A DNA stretch of 64,000 nucleotides, taken from an uncultured Clostridia bacterium (GTDB lineage: Bacteria > Bacillota > Clostridia > UMGS1810). How positions within the stretch are numbered: the stretch's first letter is position 1; each line of letters begins with the position of its first letter. The translations under genes and the position numbers were made by a program. The stretch covers positions 62,001 through 126,000 of the forward strand of contig CAKSTI010000003.1 in assembly GCA_934500705.1 (NCBI GenBank). Direction: 5' to 3'. This document shows, in pieces, positions 1-9,207 of the stretch. The notes under the pieces are model-generated. The model was not told where the DNA came from, did not search any database, and saw nothing but the letters and a program-made list of their open reading frames with translations.

Positions 1-1322
1 TGATAGAAAACGAGCATCTCGACGTCCGCACAATAACAATGGGGCTTTCCCTCCTGGACTGCATAGATGCAAATTCTGACATAGCGTGCGAAAAGATATA
101 TGACAAAATTACAAAATGCGCTCAAAACCTCGTAAAAACCGGCGAGGATATAGAGAGCGAGTTCGGTATTCCGATAATCAACAAGAGAATTTCCGTTACT
201 CCGATTTCGCTCATCGCAGGTGCGAGCGAGGCGGAGGACTACGTTAAGTATGCCGAAACGCTTGACCGTGCGGCAAAGACTGTGGGCGTCAACTTTATCG
301 GCGGATTTTCCGCACTGGTACATAAGGGATTTACCAAGGGCGACGAAATACTGATTAAGTCAATACCGCAGGCGCTTGCGCAGACGGACATTGTGTGCTC
401 GTCCGTGAACGTGGGCAGTACCAAGGCAGGTATAAATATGGACGCCGTTAAGATTATGGGCGATATTGTAAAGGAAACGGCAAATCTTACCGCAGACAGC
501 GACGGCTTCGGCTGTGCAAAGCTGGTTGTATTTGCAAATGCCGTTGAGGACAATCCGTTTATGGCAGGCGCCTTTCACGGCGTCGGCGAGGCGGACTGCG
601 TTATTAATGTGGGCGTAAGCGGCCCCGGCGTTGTAAAGTGCGCACTCGAAAAGGTGAGGGGCGCAGACTTTAATACCGTTGCCGAAACTATCAAAAAAAC
701 GGCTTTCAAGGTTACGAGAATGGGTCAGCTTGTTGCCCGTGAGGCGTCGTCAAGACTCGGAGTGCCCTTCGGCATAGTGGACTTGTCGCTTGCGCCGACT
801 CCGGCAATAGGGGACAGCGTTGCGCATATATTGGAGGAAATGGGTCTTGAAAAGTGCGGTGCGCACGGTACAACTGCGGCACTGGCACTGTTGAACGACG
901 CTGTTAAAAAGGGCGGCATTTTTGCCTCGTCGTCCGTAGGGGGACTCAGCGGAGCATTTATCCCCGTCAGCGAGGACGCCGGAATGATTGACGCAGCATC
1001 TTGCGGAGCGCTGACGCTCGAAAAGTTGGAGGCTATGACGTGTGTGTGCTCCGTTGGACTCGATATGATAGTAATTCCCGGAGATACTCCGCCGTCAACA
1101 ATTTCGGCAATAATTGCCGACGAGGCGGCAATCGGAATGATAAACAACAAGACCACCGCCGTAAGAGTTATACCGGCGCCCGGCAAAAAAGTGGGCGACA
1201 CGGTAGAATTTGGCGGACTTTTGGGAACAGGTCCGGTTATGAGTGTAAGCAGTTTCAGCAGTGAAACGTTTATACAAAGGGGCGGCAGAATACCTGCCCC
1301 GATACACAGTTTGAGGAATTAG
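1..1322 (+). CDS. UPF0210 (DUF711/PFL-like) protein, 5' partial
   Basis: The window opens inside this gene. The frame is open from base 3, and the residues ahead of the ATG at 39 (ENEHLDVRTIT) match the conserved N-terminal part of the UPF0210 family, so that ATG is internal and the true start lies upstream. At least 439 residues are visible, close to the usual family length of about 450. The family is widespread in Firmicutes and archaea, has a fold related to glycyl-radical enzymes, and has no settled biochemical role. It ends 11 bases before the V-ATPase operon with no terminator between, so co-transcription is likely. Family assignment is confident; function is unknown. Confidence 0.85.
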   Translation, partial: IENEHLDVRTITMGLSLLDCIDANSDIACEKIYDKITKCAQNLVKTGEDIESEFGIPIINKRISVTPISLIAGASEAEDYVKYAETLDRAAKTVGVNFIGGFSALVHKGFTKGDEILIKSIPQALAQTDIVCSSVNVGSTKAGINMDAVKIMGDIVKETANLTADSDGFGCAKLVVFANAVEDNPFMAGAFHGVGEADCVINVGVSGPGVVKCALEKVRGADFNTVAETIKKTAFKVTRMGQLVAREASSRLGVPFGIVDLSLAPTPAIGDSVAHILEEMGLEKCGAHGTTAALALLNDAVKKGGIFASSSVGGLSGAFIPVSEDAGMIDAASCGALTLEKLEAMTCVCSVGLDMIVIPGDTPPSTISAIIADEAAIGMINNKTTAVRVIPAPGKKVGDTVEFGGLLGTGPVMSVSSFSSETFIQRGGRIPAPIHSLRN

Positions 1323-1333
1323 GAGATGATAAA

Positions 1334-1645
1334 ATGACAGGTGAGGTTATCTCAAAACTCCTGGAAGCCGAAAAGCGTGCCAAGTCCATTGTGGGCGAGG
1401 CGGAAAAGCGCAAAGAGCACATCGACGATGAAATCCGAACTGAAACAGAAAAAATGAGCAAGGAATATTCGTCGAGGGCGCAAAAGCGTGTTGAAAAGGT
1501 CGCAGCATTTGAGAAGAATGCGGCTGACGAAAAGCTCGGTAAGCTGAAAGTGAGCACGGACGAGGCGCTCGGGCGCATAGGCAAAACATACGAGGAAAAC
1601 AAGCAAAAGTGGCTTGACGAACTTTACAAAAAGGCGATAGGGTAG
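1334..1645 (+). CDS. V-type ATPase subunit H/G-like (peripheral stalk)
   Basis: A 103-residue, almost wholly helical and charged protein (runs of E/K/R/A with heptad character), typical of the H (G) subunit that pairs with subunit E to form the peripheral stator stalk of V/A-type ATPases. The start is set by an AGGAG box at 1321-1325 that overlaps the stop of the preceding gene. It is the first gene of a nine-gene ATPase operon. Sequence identity in this subunit is low by nature, so the call rests on length, coiled-coil composition and position. Confidence 0.8.
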   Translation: MTGEVISKLLEAEKRAKSIVGEAEKRKEHIDDEIRTETEKMSKEYSSRAQKRVEKVAAFEKNAADEKLGKLKVSTDEALGRIGKTYEENKQKWLDELYKKAIG

Positions 1646-1653
1646 GTGGCGTT

Positions 1654-2673
1654 ATGAATGCAGTTATGAGAAATTCCGCCATAGCCGCAAAAATATCCTG
1701 TATGAGCTCAAAACTCTTAACGCTTGAAGATTATGCAAGTATGGCAGAGCTTAAAAACGTTTCACAGGTTGCCGCATATCTTAAAAACAATACGCACTAC
1801 GGTGCAATTTTAGACTCCGTAAACGAGTCTGATGTTCACCGTGAGCCGCTTGAAATACTTCTCAAAACAACCCTTGTGGACGATTTTGAAAAGCTGTATT
1901 GTTTTGCGGATTGCAGTCTTAAAGGCTTTCTTGACAAAATCCTTATGTTCTACGAGGTTGAGGCAATAGAGCACGTTGCGCACAGCGTATATAACAAAAA
2001 CTGCGCCGACGAGATGCTGGGCGAATTTTTAAAGCGTCACATAGACGTTGATTTGGAAATTCTCTCCTCCGCCACAACCCTTGACGAGTTTGCCGAGTCG
2101 CTTGGAAATACGCAGTATTACAAGGCTTTTTCGTCCATCGTTAAAAGCCGTGGAGCACTCAGCGTGTTTGACATCGAAACAGCGCTTAACATTTATTGCT
2201 ACACCGCCGTTATGAAGTCTATACAAAGTATTCCCAAAGAGGAACAGGCAAGTATTCAGGCGTTCTACGGCACTGTGGTTGACATAATGAATTTAAAGAC
2301 GCTTTTAAGAATGAAAAGCAGCTTTAAGCGTGAAAGCGAGTATATTTACGGTTGCATTATTCCGTATAACTACAAGCTTAAAAAAGAGGAAATATCGGCT
2401 CTTGCGGGCGCCGATGACGAAAAGACGCTAAAAGAACTTATTGCGTCGAGCGCATACGGGACGCTGTTTAAAGACGATTTTTACGAAATGAGCATAGCAA
2501 GATATATATATAATATGTCAAAGCGGTTCATACGGCGGTATCCTTACAATTATGTAAGCATAAGCAGTTATTTTAAGATTAAAGAAACAGAGATTAAAAA
2601 TGTTTTTTCGGTCATAGAGGGAATACGCTATTCGCTCGAACCCGAAAAGATAATGTCCTACGTGGTAATTTAG
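1654..2673 (+). CDS. V-type ATPase subunit C (V0D/AC39 family)
   Basis: A 339-residue helical protein of the AC39/subunit d family, the funnel-shaped socket that connects the central rotor stalk (D/F) to the membrane K ring. The length fits the family. The start ATG follows a GGTAGGTGG box. It sits 8 bases after subunit H and 15 bases before subunit I. In the better-known Enterococcus and Thermus operons the C gene lies after E; here it comes second. Confidence 0.88.
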   Translation: MNAVMRNSAIAAKISCMSSKLLTLEDYASMAELKNVSQVAAYLKNNTHYGAILDSVNESDVHREPLEILLKTTLVDDFEKLYCFADCSLKGFLDKILMFYEVEAIEHVAHSVYNKNCADEMLGEFLKRHIDVDLEILSSATTLDEFAESLGNTQYYKAFSSIVKSRGALSVFDIETALNIYCYTAVMKSIQSIPKEEQASIQAFYGTVVDIMNLKTLLRMKSSFKRESEYIYGCIIPYNYKLKKEEISALAGADDEKTLKELIASSAYGTLFKDDFYEMSIARYIYNMSKRFIRRYPYNYVSISSYFKIKETEIKNVFSVIEGIRYSLEPEKIMSYVVI

Positions 2674-2688
2674 AAAGGGGGTCTTTTT

Positions 2689-4578
2689 GTGGGAATAAAA
2701 AAGATGAACCTTGTCACCGTTGTCGGCCCCGAAAGCGATTACGACGACATAGTTAAAAATCACATTTGTGATAAGTGCATACATCTTGAAAACGCAATGA
2801 GTGCCTTGGATAATGTTACGGATTTAAAACCGTTTGATGCGGTAAATCCGTACGCCGAAAAGTATAAGGAGTTTTCGTCACTTCTCGAAGGGTACGAAAT
2901 TCCAAAGTGCTCCGGCGAAAAAACAGAAACGGCAGATGCCGTAGATGCGTGCCTGAAAGCTCTTTCGGATAAAAAAGGCGAGCTTTCGGAGAAAATGGCG
3001 GAACTTGAAAACACAATATCCGCCGACAGCGATGTTTTAACACAGCTTGAACCGATTATGTCGCTTGATATGGATTTGAGCACCCTTGGGAGCTTTGAAT
3101 TTATTAAGCTGAAATTCGGTAAACTTCCCAAAGACAGCTACAAAAAGTTAAATCTCTACCTTGACAACCTCCAAGCGGTGTTTGTCTACGGTCAGGAGGA
3201 CAGGGACTATGTGTGGGGTATGTACTTCACATTGGAGTCTTACAGGGAAAAAGTCGAGAAGGTGTTTGCCTCGCTCTACTTTGAACCGATTGAAATTGAC
3301 GGCAGATGGAGCGGAACGGCAAAAGAGGTTAAGGCAAAAATCTCGGACGAGATGAGCGGGTGCAAAAAACAGCTTTCCGAGTACAAAAAGCAGTATTCAG
3401 ACTATATAAAGCAAAATGGCACAGCCATTGCCTCGTGTTTTGCCACAGTCGAAAAATACTATACGGCAGGTGAAATGAGAAGGTACTGCGCACGGGATAA
3501 CACCGACTTCTACCTTACAGGCTGGGTTGACGGCAAGACGCTTAAAAAGATAGAAAAAGAGTTTGACGGCGACGACAGAGTTATGGTTTCCTACGACAGC
3601 GCAAAGGAAGCGCCCAAGCACCTCACTCCGCCGACGTGCCTTGTGAACAATCCGGTATTCAGACCGTTTGAATTTTTTATAAAAATGTACGGTCTGCCGT
3701 CTTATAACGAAATTGACCCGACTCCGATAGTTGCCCTTACATACATTCTGATGTTCGGAATAATGTTCGGTGATGCAGGTCAGGGACTTGTTATGGCGAT
3801 AGGGGGCTTCTTGCTCTACAAATTCAAGAAGGTTGACCTTGCGGCAATCATCGGTATGGTGGGCGTAAGCTCAACTGTTTTCGGACTGCTGTACGGTTCG
3901 GTGTTCGGCTTTGAGGACGTTATTCAAAAGACGGTACTCATAAGACCTATGGATAACATAATGACAATGCTTATTTCCGCAGTTGCGTTCGGCGTTGTGA
4001 TAATAGTTATGGCAATGCTTGTAAACCTCGCAAATGCCATAAAGCAGAAAAACGTCGGCAAACTCCTGTTCAGCCAGAACGGTATTGCCGGAATGCTTTT
4101 CTACCTTGCGGTTATATTCGGCGTTGTTATGATGCTCTTTAAGAGAAATGTTTTCACCGTGGTATACAACATCATATTCATTGTGATACCGCTTGTGCTG
4201 ATAATGTTCCAAAGTCCGCTTTCGAGACTTATTGAGAAAAAGAAAAAGCTCTTTGACGGCAGCAAGGGCGAGTTTATCCTGGAAAACATTTTCGAACTTT
4301 TTGACATTGTTCTGAGCTTTATCACAAACACCATATCGTTCGTCAGAGTCGGCGCATTCGCCCTCAACCACGTCGGTATGATGAGCGTTGTGTTCATTTT
4401 TGCAAAAATGGCAAGCGGCGCTACGAGCACGGTTGTAATTATCATAGGTAACATAATTGTTATGGGTCTTGAAGGACTCATTGTGGGCATTCAGGTGCTC
4501 AGACTTGAATTTTATGAAATCTTTTCCCGTTTCTATGACGGAGGCGGTAAGGAATTTAAAACTATTTCAAAGAACTGA
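2689..4578 (+). CDS. V-type ATPase subunit I (a subunit, ion half-channels)
   Basis: A 629-residue protein with the two-part layout of subunit I/a: a cytoplasmic N-terminal half with coiled-coil stretches (to about residue 330) and a C-terminal half with about seven or eight membrane segments. Arg553, in the segment around F-V-R-V-G-A-F-A-L, is placed like the essential arginine that faces the K-ring carboxylate. Translation starts at a GTG at 2689, set by a strong AAAGGGGG box 7-8 bases upstream; no nearer ATG fits. It forms the stator side of the ion path. Confidence 0.9.
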   Translation: MGIKKMNLVTVVGPESDYDDIVKNHICDKCIHLENAMSALDNVTDLKPFDAVNPYAEKYKEFSSLLEGYEIPKCSGEKTETADAVDACLKALSDKKGELSEKMAELENTISADSDVLTQLEPIMSLDMDLSTLGSFEFIKLKFGKLPKDSYKKLNLYLDNLQAVFVYGQEDRDYVWGMYFTLESYREKVEKVFASLYFEPIEIDGRWSGTAKEVKAKISDEMSGCKKQLSEYKKQYSDYIKQNGTAIASCFATVEKYYTAGEMRRYCARDNTDFYLTGWVDGKTLKKIEKEFDGDDRVMVSYDSAKEAPKHLTPPTCLVNNPVFRPFEFFIKMYGLPSYNEIDPTPIVALTYILMFGIMFGDAGQGLVMAIGGFLLYKFKKVDLAAIIGMVGVSSTVFGLLYGSVFGFEDVIQKTVLIRPMDNIMTMLISAVAFGVVIIVMAMLVNLANAIKQKNVGKLLFSQNGIAGMLFYLAVIFGVVMMLFKRNVFTVVYNIIFIVIPLVLIMFQSPLSRLIEKKKKLFDGSKGEFILENIFELFDIVLSFITNTISFVRVGAFALNHVGMMSVVFIFAKMASGATSTVVIIIGNIIVMGLEGLIVGIQVLRLEFYEIFSRFYDGGGKEFKTISKN

Positions 4579-4595
4579 TTTAGGGGGTATTTAAA

Positions 4596-5012
4596 ATGAT
4601 TACAGTTATTAGCGTTTTGTTGGTTTTGAGTATTGCGGTTCCTTTCGGTGTTTATTTTATAAACAAGACCGAAAAAACGGGCAAATGTGCACTTGCGGTT
4701 AATATTTCCACATTCTTTACAACACTTATTGTTTCAACGGTTTCGATGTTTGCCACAGCATTTGCGGCAGGCAGCGGAGAGGGCGGCATAGGAGTAGGCA
4801 GCGGTCTTGCATACATTGCGGCAGCTCTTGTTACCGGCCTTTCAACCGTCGGTGCAGGTATCGCAGTTGCATCTGCGGCATCTGCGGCAATAGGCGCTGT
4901 AAGCGAGGACCCCAAGGCAATGGGTAAGGCTCTTATCTTCGTTGCCCTTGCAGAAGGTATCGCACTTTACGGATTGCTTGTATCATTTACAATTTTGAAT
5001 GCACTGTCCTAA
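4596..5012 (+). CDS. V-type ATPase subunit K (rotor ring proteolipid)
   Basis: A 138-residue very hydrophobic protein with four membrane segments in two hairpins. Only the second hairpin looks like a classic c subunit: a glycine/alanine-rich inner helix, a polar loop (S-E-D-P-K-A) and an outer helix carrying Glu120 in F-V-A-L-A-E-G-I-A-L-Y-G, the ion-binding carboxylate. The first hairpin lacks a carboxylate, so each two-hairpin protomer carries one site, as in V-type rings. The inner-helix glutamine and the Ser/Thr after the glutamate that mark many Na+ rings are not seen, which points to protons; that is inference from motif alignment by eye. Confidence 0.88.
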   Translation: MITVISVLLVLSIAVPFGVYFINKTEKTGKCALAVNISTFFTTLIVSTVSMFATAFAAGSGEGGIGVGSGLAYIAAALVTGLSTVGAGIAVASAASAAIGAVSEDPKAMGKALIFVALAEGIALYGLLVSFTILNALS

Positions 5013-5027
5013 GAGGAGTGACTTTTA

Positions 5028-5336
5028 ATGAAGATGTATCTTATAAGCGACAATGTGGACACGCAGATAGGTATGCGTCTCGCCGGCATTGAGGGCGTCG
5101 TGGTTCACGAAATCGACGAGCTTAAAGAGGCTCTCGACTATGCGCTCTCCCACGATGAGTACGCAATAGTGCTCATTACCGAAAAGCTCGCAGAGAAGTT
5201 TTCGGAGCTTTTAAAGACGGTAAAGCTCACCTATTACAAACCCCTCATTGTTGAAATACCCGACCGCCACGGTTCGGGCAGAGGTGCTAATTCAATCACT
5301 TCATACGTAAGCGAGGCAATAGGGCTTAAATTATAG
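5028..5336 (+). CDS. V-type ATPase subunit F (central stalk)
   Basis: A 102-residue alpha/beta protein starting M-K-M-Y-L-I-S-D, the usual opening of subunit F (NtpG in Enterococcus), the small rotor subunit bound to D. It follows subunit K with an AGAGGAG box in the 15-base gap. In this operon F comes before E, unlike the common E-C-F order. It is followed by a 70-90-base gap with G/C-rich hairpins, the largest gap in the operon. Confidence 0.85.
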   Translation: MKMYLISDNVDTQIGMRLAGIEGVVVHEIDELKEALDYALSHDEYAIVLITEKLAEKFSELLKTVKLTYYKPLIVEIPDRHGSGRGANSITSYVSEAIGLKL

Positions 5337-5346
5337 CTAAATTAAG

Positions 5347-5395
5347 ATTCCCCCCGCCTTTATGGGCGGCGGGTTCGAGTCCCCGCTGACTAAAA
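5347..5395 (+). other. G/C-rich hairpins between subunits F and E
   Basis: This is the only sizeable gap in the ATPase operon. It holds two overlapping potential hairpins: CCGCC/GGCGG around a TTTATG loop, and GCGGG/CCCGC around a TTCGAGTC loop. They share the GGCGGCGGG segment and so cannot both form. There is no T run, so it is not a standard terminator. The second loop copies a tRNA T-arm (GGTTCGAGTCC), but no acceptor, D or anticodon arms are present. A role in mRNA stability or in the subunit ratio is possible but unproven. Confidence 0.4.
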
Positions 5396-5425
5396 ACTCG
5401 GTCGCATTTGGAAAGGGTGGTTACA

Positions 5426-6013
5426 GTGTTGACTATGGAAGAAAAACTGGAACGCTTTATAAGGCTTGCACTCACAGAGGCGGCGTCAAAGCGTGACGAA
5501 ATGATTGAGGAAATAGAAAGCTACAAAAAAGAAAAACTCTCCGAGGCTGAGGACAAGTGCCTGGAAAAGTCTTATAAGACGGTTCAGAGCGGTGTTGCGG
5601 CGGCTAAGAGAGAGCACGACAAAATAATTGCTATGGAACCTGTGGAGAGCAAGAAAAAACTTCTTGCGTACAGGGAAAAACTCATAGACGAGCTTTTTGG
5701 CGAATTGTATAAAAAGATAGACGAATTTAAAAACAGCGGCGCATACGAGGCTTTTTTGACAGAAAAGGCTCAGAGCGCAGTGTCTGAGGTCGCAGGCGGA
5801 GAGGTGACTGTCCTCATAGATAGAAGCGATGAAAAGTTTTTGCCGTCATTAAAGGAAAAACTCGGCTGCGAGGTTAAATTGTCCGACGGTATTCTCGGCG
5901 GCGCCGTGGCGGAAAATATCGGCGCAAAAAAGATTTGCAACAACTCTTTGAGCGAAAGACTGGCATATTTGCGTGAAAACTTCCTCAAAGACAGCAAATT
6001 CTCAATTTATTAA
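5426..6013 (+). CDS. V-type ATPase subunit E (peripheral stalk)
   Basis: A 195-residue protein with a long charged helical N-terminal half and a compact C-terminal domain, as expected for subunit E, the partner of H in the stator stalk. The frame is open upstream to a TTG at 5408, but that codon lies ahead of the ribosome site GAAAGGGTGG (5411-5420). The GTG at 5426 sits about 8 bases after the AGGG core and is chosen; the ATG at 5435 is the alternative, at a longer spacing. Confidence 0.85.
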   Translation: MLTMEEKLERFIRLALTEAASKRDEMIEEIESYKKEKLSEAEDKCLEKSYKTVQSGVAAAKREHDKIIAMEPVESKKKLLAYREKLIDELFGELYKKIDEFKNSGAYEAFLTEKAQSAVSEVAGGEVTVLIDRSDEKFLPSLKEKLGCEVKLSDGILGGAVAENIGAKKICNNSLSERLAYLRENFLKDSKFSIY

Positions 6014-6027
6014 AAGCAGGTGGTCAT

Positions 6028-7797
6028 ATGACAAATCAGGGATATATATATGGCATTAACGGTCCTGTCGTAACGGTCAAGGGTACCGATGAGCTTACTA
6101 TGATGGAAATGGTGCGTGTCGGCGACCTTGAACTTATCGGCGAGGTTATCGGAATTGACGACGACAGGACGATTGTCCAGGTTTACGAGGAAACAACCTC
6201 CGTAAAAGTCGGCGAGCCGGTCGTTGGTACCGGTTCACCTATGTGCGTAACGCTCGGTCCGGGAATAATCGGCTCTACCTACGACGGTATACAAAGACCG
6301 CTTAAAAGTTTGGAGCAGGCAACGGGCGCATTTATAGGCAGAGGCGCAAAAATTTCGTCGCTCGATACCGACAAAAAATGGAACGTCGAAATATCGGCAA
6401 AAGTCGGCGATAACGTCAGCGGCGGCACGGTTGTTGCAACAGCACAGGAAACGCCGTCAATCGTACACAAGATTATGGTTCCTCCGCTCATTTCCGGAAC
6501 GGTTAAGTCCGTTTCCGAAAGCGGAGAATACACAGTCAATGATGTTATCTTAACCGTTGAGGACGAAAGCGGGTCATTGCACGATGTTACGCTCTGCCAA
6601 AAGTGGCCGATAAGAACGCCCAGACCTTATATTGAGAGAAAGGCTCTTGACACTCCGCTCGTCACCGGGCAGAGAATTATGGACACGCTGTTCCCCATAG
6701 CAAAGGGCGGTACGGCGGCAATACCGGGCGGCTTCGGCACGGGAAAGACAATGAGCCAGCATCAACTTGCCAAGTGGTCCGATGCGGATATTATAGTATA
6801 CATCGGCTGCGGTGAGCGTGGCAACGAGATGACTCAGGTGCTTGAAGACTTTTCAAAATTGGTAGACCCTAGGACGGGCAAGTCGCTGATGGACAGAACA
6901 GTCCTCATTGCGAACACGTCAAATATGCCGGTTGCGGCAAGAGAGGCGTGCATATACACGGGGATAACGCTTGCCGAGTATTACAGAGATATGGGTTACC
7001 ACGTTGCAATAATGGCAGACTCCACATCAAGATGGGCGGAGGCTCTGCGTGAGATTTCCGGCAGACTGGAAGAAATGCCTGCCGAGGAAGGCTTCCCGGC
7101 ATATCTGCCGTCAAGGCTTTCGTCGTTTTACGAGAGAGCCGGAATGGTGGACAATCTCAACGGCACAAAAGGCTCTATCACCATAATAGGTGCAGTTTCG
7201 CCACAGGGCGGTGACTTCTCGGAGCCTGTAACGCAGAATACAAAGCGCTTTATACGCTGTTTCTGGGCGCTTGACAAGAACCTTGCATATCAGCGCCACT
7301 ACCCGGCGATTAACTGGCTGAACAGCTATTCGGAGTACAACGACGACCTTATGCCGTGGTACACCGAGCATATCAGCGAGGACTTCCCGGAGGCAAAGGC
7401 AAGAATAACGGCACTTCTCGGTGAGGAAAGCTCGCTTATGGAGATAGTTAAGCTAATCGGAGCAGACGTACTGCCGGACGACCAAAAGCTCGTTTTGGAA
7501 ATAGCGGCGGTAATCAGAGTCGGATTTTTGCAACAGAACGCTTTCCACAAGGTAGATACTTATGTTCCTATGGAAAAGCAGTACAGAATGATGAAAACGA
7601 TTCTTCATTTGTATGACAGAAGCTCAGAGCTTGTGAGCCTCGGCTGCCCCGTTTCCGAGATTAAGCGCAAGGGTATATTTGCCAAGCTGATAAGCGTCAA
7701 ATACGACGTAGGCAATGATGATATGAGCGTGTTTGACGGATATATTAAGGAAATTGACGACATCTGCAATTCGCTGTATCAGAGATACTCAAAGTAG
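6028..7797 (+). CDS. V-type ATPase catalytic subunit A
   Basis: A 589-residue catalytic subunit. The Walker A loop G-G-F-G-T-G-K-T is at residues 234-241, in the usual P-G-x-F-G-x-G-K-T context, followed by the family's insertion-bearing core and the conserved C-E-R-G-N-E-M region. It forms the ATP-hydrolysing sites in the A3B3 head. It starts after an AGGTGG box and is 24 bases from subunit B. In fermentative Clostridia this complex is often used to pump ions at the cost of ATP, though it may also synthesise ATP; direction cannot be read from sequence. Confidence 0.95.
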   Translation: MTNQGYIYGINGPVVTVKGTDELTMMEMVRVGDLELIGEVIGIDDDRTIVQVYEETTSVKVGEPVVGTGSPMCVTLGPGIIGSTYDGIQRPLKSLEQATGAFIGRGAKISSLDTDKKWNVEISAKVGDNVSGGTVVATAQETPSIVHKIMVPPLISGTVKSVSESGEYTVNDVILTVEDESGSLHDVTLCQKWPIRTPRPYIERKALDTPLVTGQRIMDTLFPIAKGGTAAIPGGFGTGKTMSQHQLAKWSDADIIVYIGCGERGNEMTQVLEDFSKLVDPRTGKSLMDRTVLIANTSNMPVAAREACIYTGITLAEYYRDMGYHVAIMADSTSRWAEALREISGRLEEMPAEEGFPAYLPSRLSSFYERAGMVDNLNGTKGSITIIGAVSPQGGDFSEPVTQNTKRFIRCFWALDKNLAYQRHYPAINWLNSYSEYNDDLMPWYTEHISEDFPEAKARITALLGEESSLMEIVKLIGADVLPDDQKLVLEIAAVIRVGFLQQNAFHKVDTYVPMEKQYRMMKTILHLYDRSSELVSLGCPVSEIKRKGIFAKLISVKYDVGNDDMSVFDGYIKEIDDICNSLYQRYSK

Positions 7798-7821
7798 GCG
7801 TTCGTCAGAAAGGAGAAAACA

Positions 7822-9207
7822 ATGTCAATAGAATATATGGGTTTTGGCGAAGTAAACGGCCCGCTCGTTGTTTTGGACGGCGTCTCCGGTTGCGGATATG
7901 AGGAAATCGCCGAGATAACTATGGACAACGGCGAAAAAAGACTCGGTCAGGTTATAAAGGTTGAAGGCGACAAGGCGGTTTTGCAGGTTTTTGAGGGTAC
8001 AACCGGAATATCGCTTGTAAACAGCAGGTCAAAATTAACCGGTGAACCGCTTAAAATTCCGCTTTCAAAGGAAATTTTGGGCAGAGTGTTCAACGGCATC
8101 GGAAGGCCGATTGACGGCTTTGGCGACGTTTATCCAGAAAAGTATGAGAGCGTAACCGGCAGACCGATAAACCCCGTTTCACGTGAATATCCGAGAAACT
8201 ACATTGAAACAGGCATTTCTGCCATAGACGGACTTACAACGCTGATTAGAGGGCAGAAACTCCCTATTTTTTCCGGAAACGGTCTTTCGCACGACAAACT
8301 TGCCGTGCAGATTGCAAAACAGGCAAAAATTGCCGATGACGACGGCACGGAGTTTGCAATAGTCTTTGGTGCAATCGGCGTTAAGCACGACGTGGCAAAC
8401 TATTTTAAGCGTGCGTTTGCCGAGAGCGGTGTTTTGGAGAGAGTTGTTATGTTCTTAAATCTTTCCAACGACCCCGTAATCGAGAGAATTGTTACGCCCC
8501 ACGCAGCACTCACTGCGGCGGAATACCTTGCATTTAACCACAATATGCACATACTGGTAATACTTACCGACATAACTTCTTATGCCGAGGCTCTGCGTGA
8601 AATTTCGTCTTCAAAGGGTGAAATTCCGTCAAGAAAAGGATTTCCGGGTTATCTCTATTCCGACCTTGCCTCGCTCTATGAGAGAGCAGGTATGATTAGA
8701 GGAGTAAAAGGCTCCGTTACGCAGATACCTATTCTCACAATGACAAATGATGACATAACGCACCCGATCCCCGACCTTACAGGCTACATTACCGAGGGTC
8801 AGATTGTACTCGACAGAAAGCTGCATCAGCAGGGTGTTTATCCTCCGGTCAGCGTTTTGCCGTCGCTTTCACGTCTTATGAAAGACGGCATAGGCGAAGG
8901 TTACACGAGAGAGGACCACTGGGACGTTGCCAACCAGCTTTTTGCCGCATACGCAAAGGTTCAGGATGTAAAGGCATTGTCGTCCGTAATAGGCGAGGAC
9001 GAACTCTCGGAAACCGACAAGCTGTATATGAAGTTTGGCAAAGAGTTTGAGAATAAATTTATTTCTCAGGGATTTGACGAGTCACGCTCCGTAATCGAAA
9101 CTCTTAATCTCGGCTGGAAACTTTTGAGCATACTTCCGAGAGAGGAACTCGACAGAATAGATACCAAACTGCTTGACAAGTACTATGGCGGAGGAGAGGA
9201 TTTATAG
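7822..9207 (+). CDS. V-type ATPase regulatory subunit B
   Basis: A 461-residue non-catalytic head subunit of the usual length. It aligns in order with subunit A but has no P-loop; the equivalent region reads P-I-F-S-G-N-G-L-S-H-D, the normal B-subunit sequence. It starts after AAAGGAG. Its stop codon shares one base with the GTG start of subunit D, implying translational coupling. Confidence 0.95.
   Translation: MSIEYMGFGEVNGPLVVLDGVSGCGYEEIAEITMDNGEKRLGQVIKVEGDKAVLQVFEGTTGISLVNSRSKLTGEPLKIPLSKEILGRVFNGIGRPIDGFGDVYPEKYESVTGRPINPVSREYPRNYIETGISAIDGLTTLIRGQKLPIFSGNGLSHDKLAVQIAKQAKIADDDGTEFAIVFGAIGVKHDVANYFKRAFAESGVLERVVMFLNLSNDPVIERIVTPHAALTAAEYLAFNHNMHILVILTDITSYAEALREISSSKGEIPSRKGFPGYLYSDLASLYERAGMIRGVKGSVTQIPILTMTNDDITHPIPDLTGYITEGQIVLDRKLHQQGVYPPVSVLPSLSRLMKDGIGEGYTREDHWDVANQLFAAYAKVQDVKALSSVIGEDELSETDKLYMKFGKEFENKFISQGFDESRSVIETLNLGWKLLSILPREELDRIDTKLLDKYYGGGEDL

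Noticed and set aside
5360..5395. A possible tRNA gene, from the GGTTCGAGTCC T-arm-like sequence
   Set aside because: Upstream bases are the end of the subunit F coding sequence, and no acceptor, D or anticodon arms can be formed.
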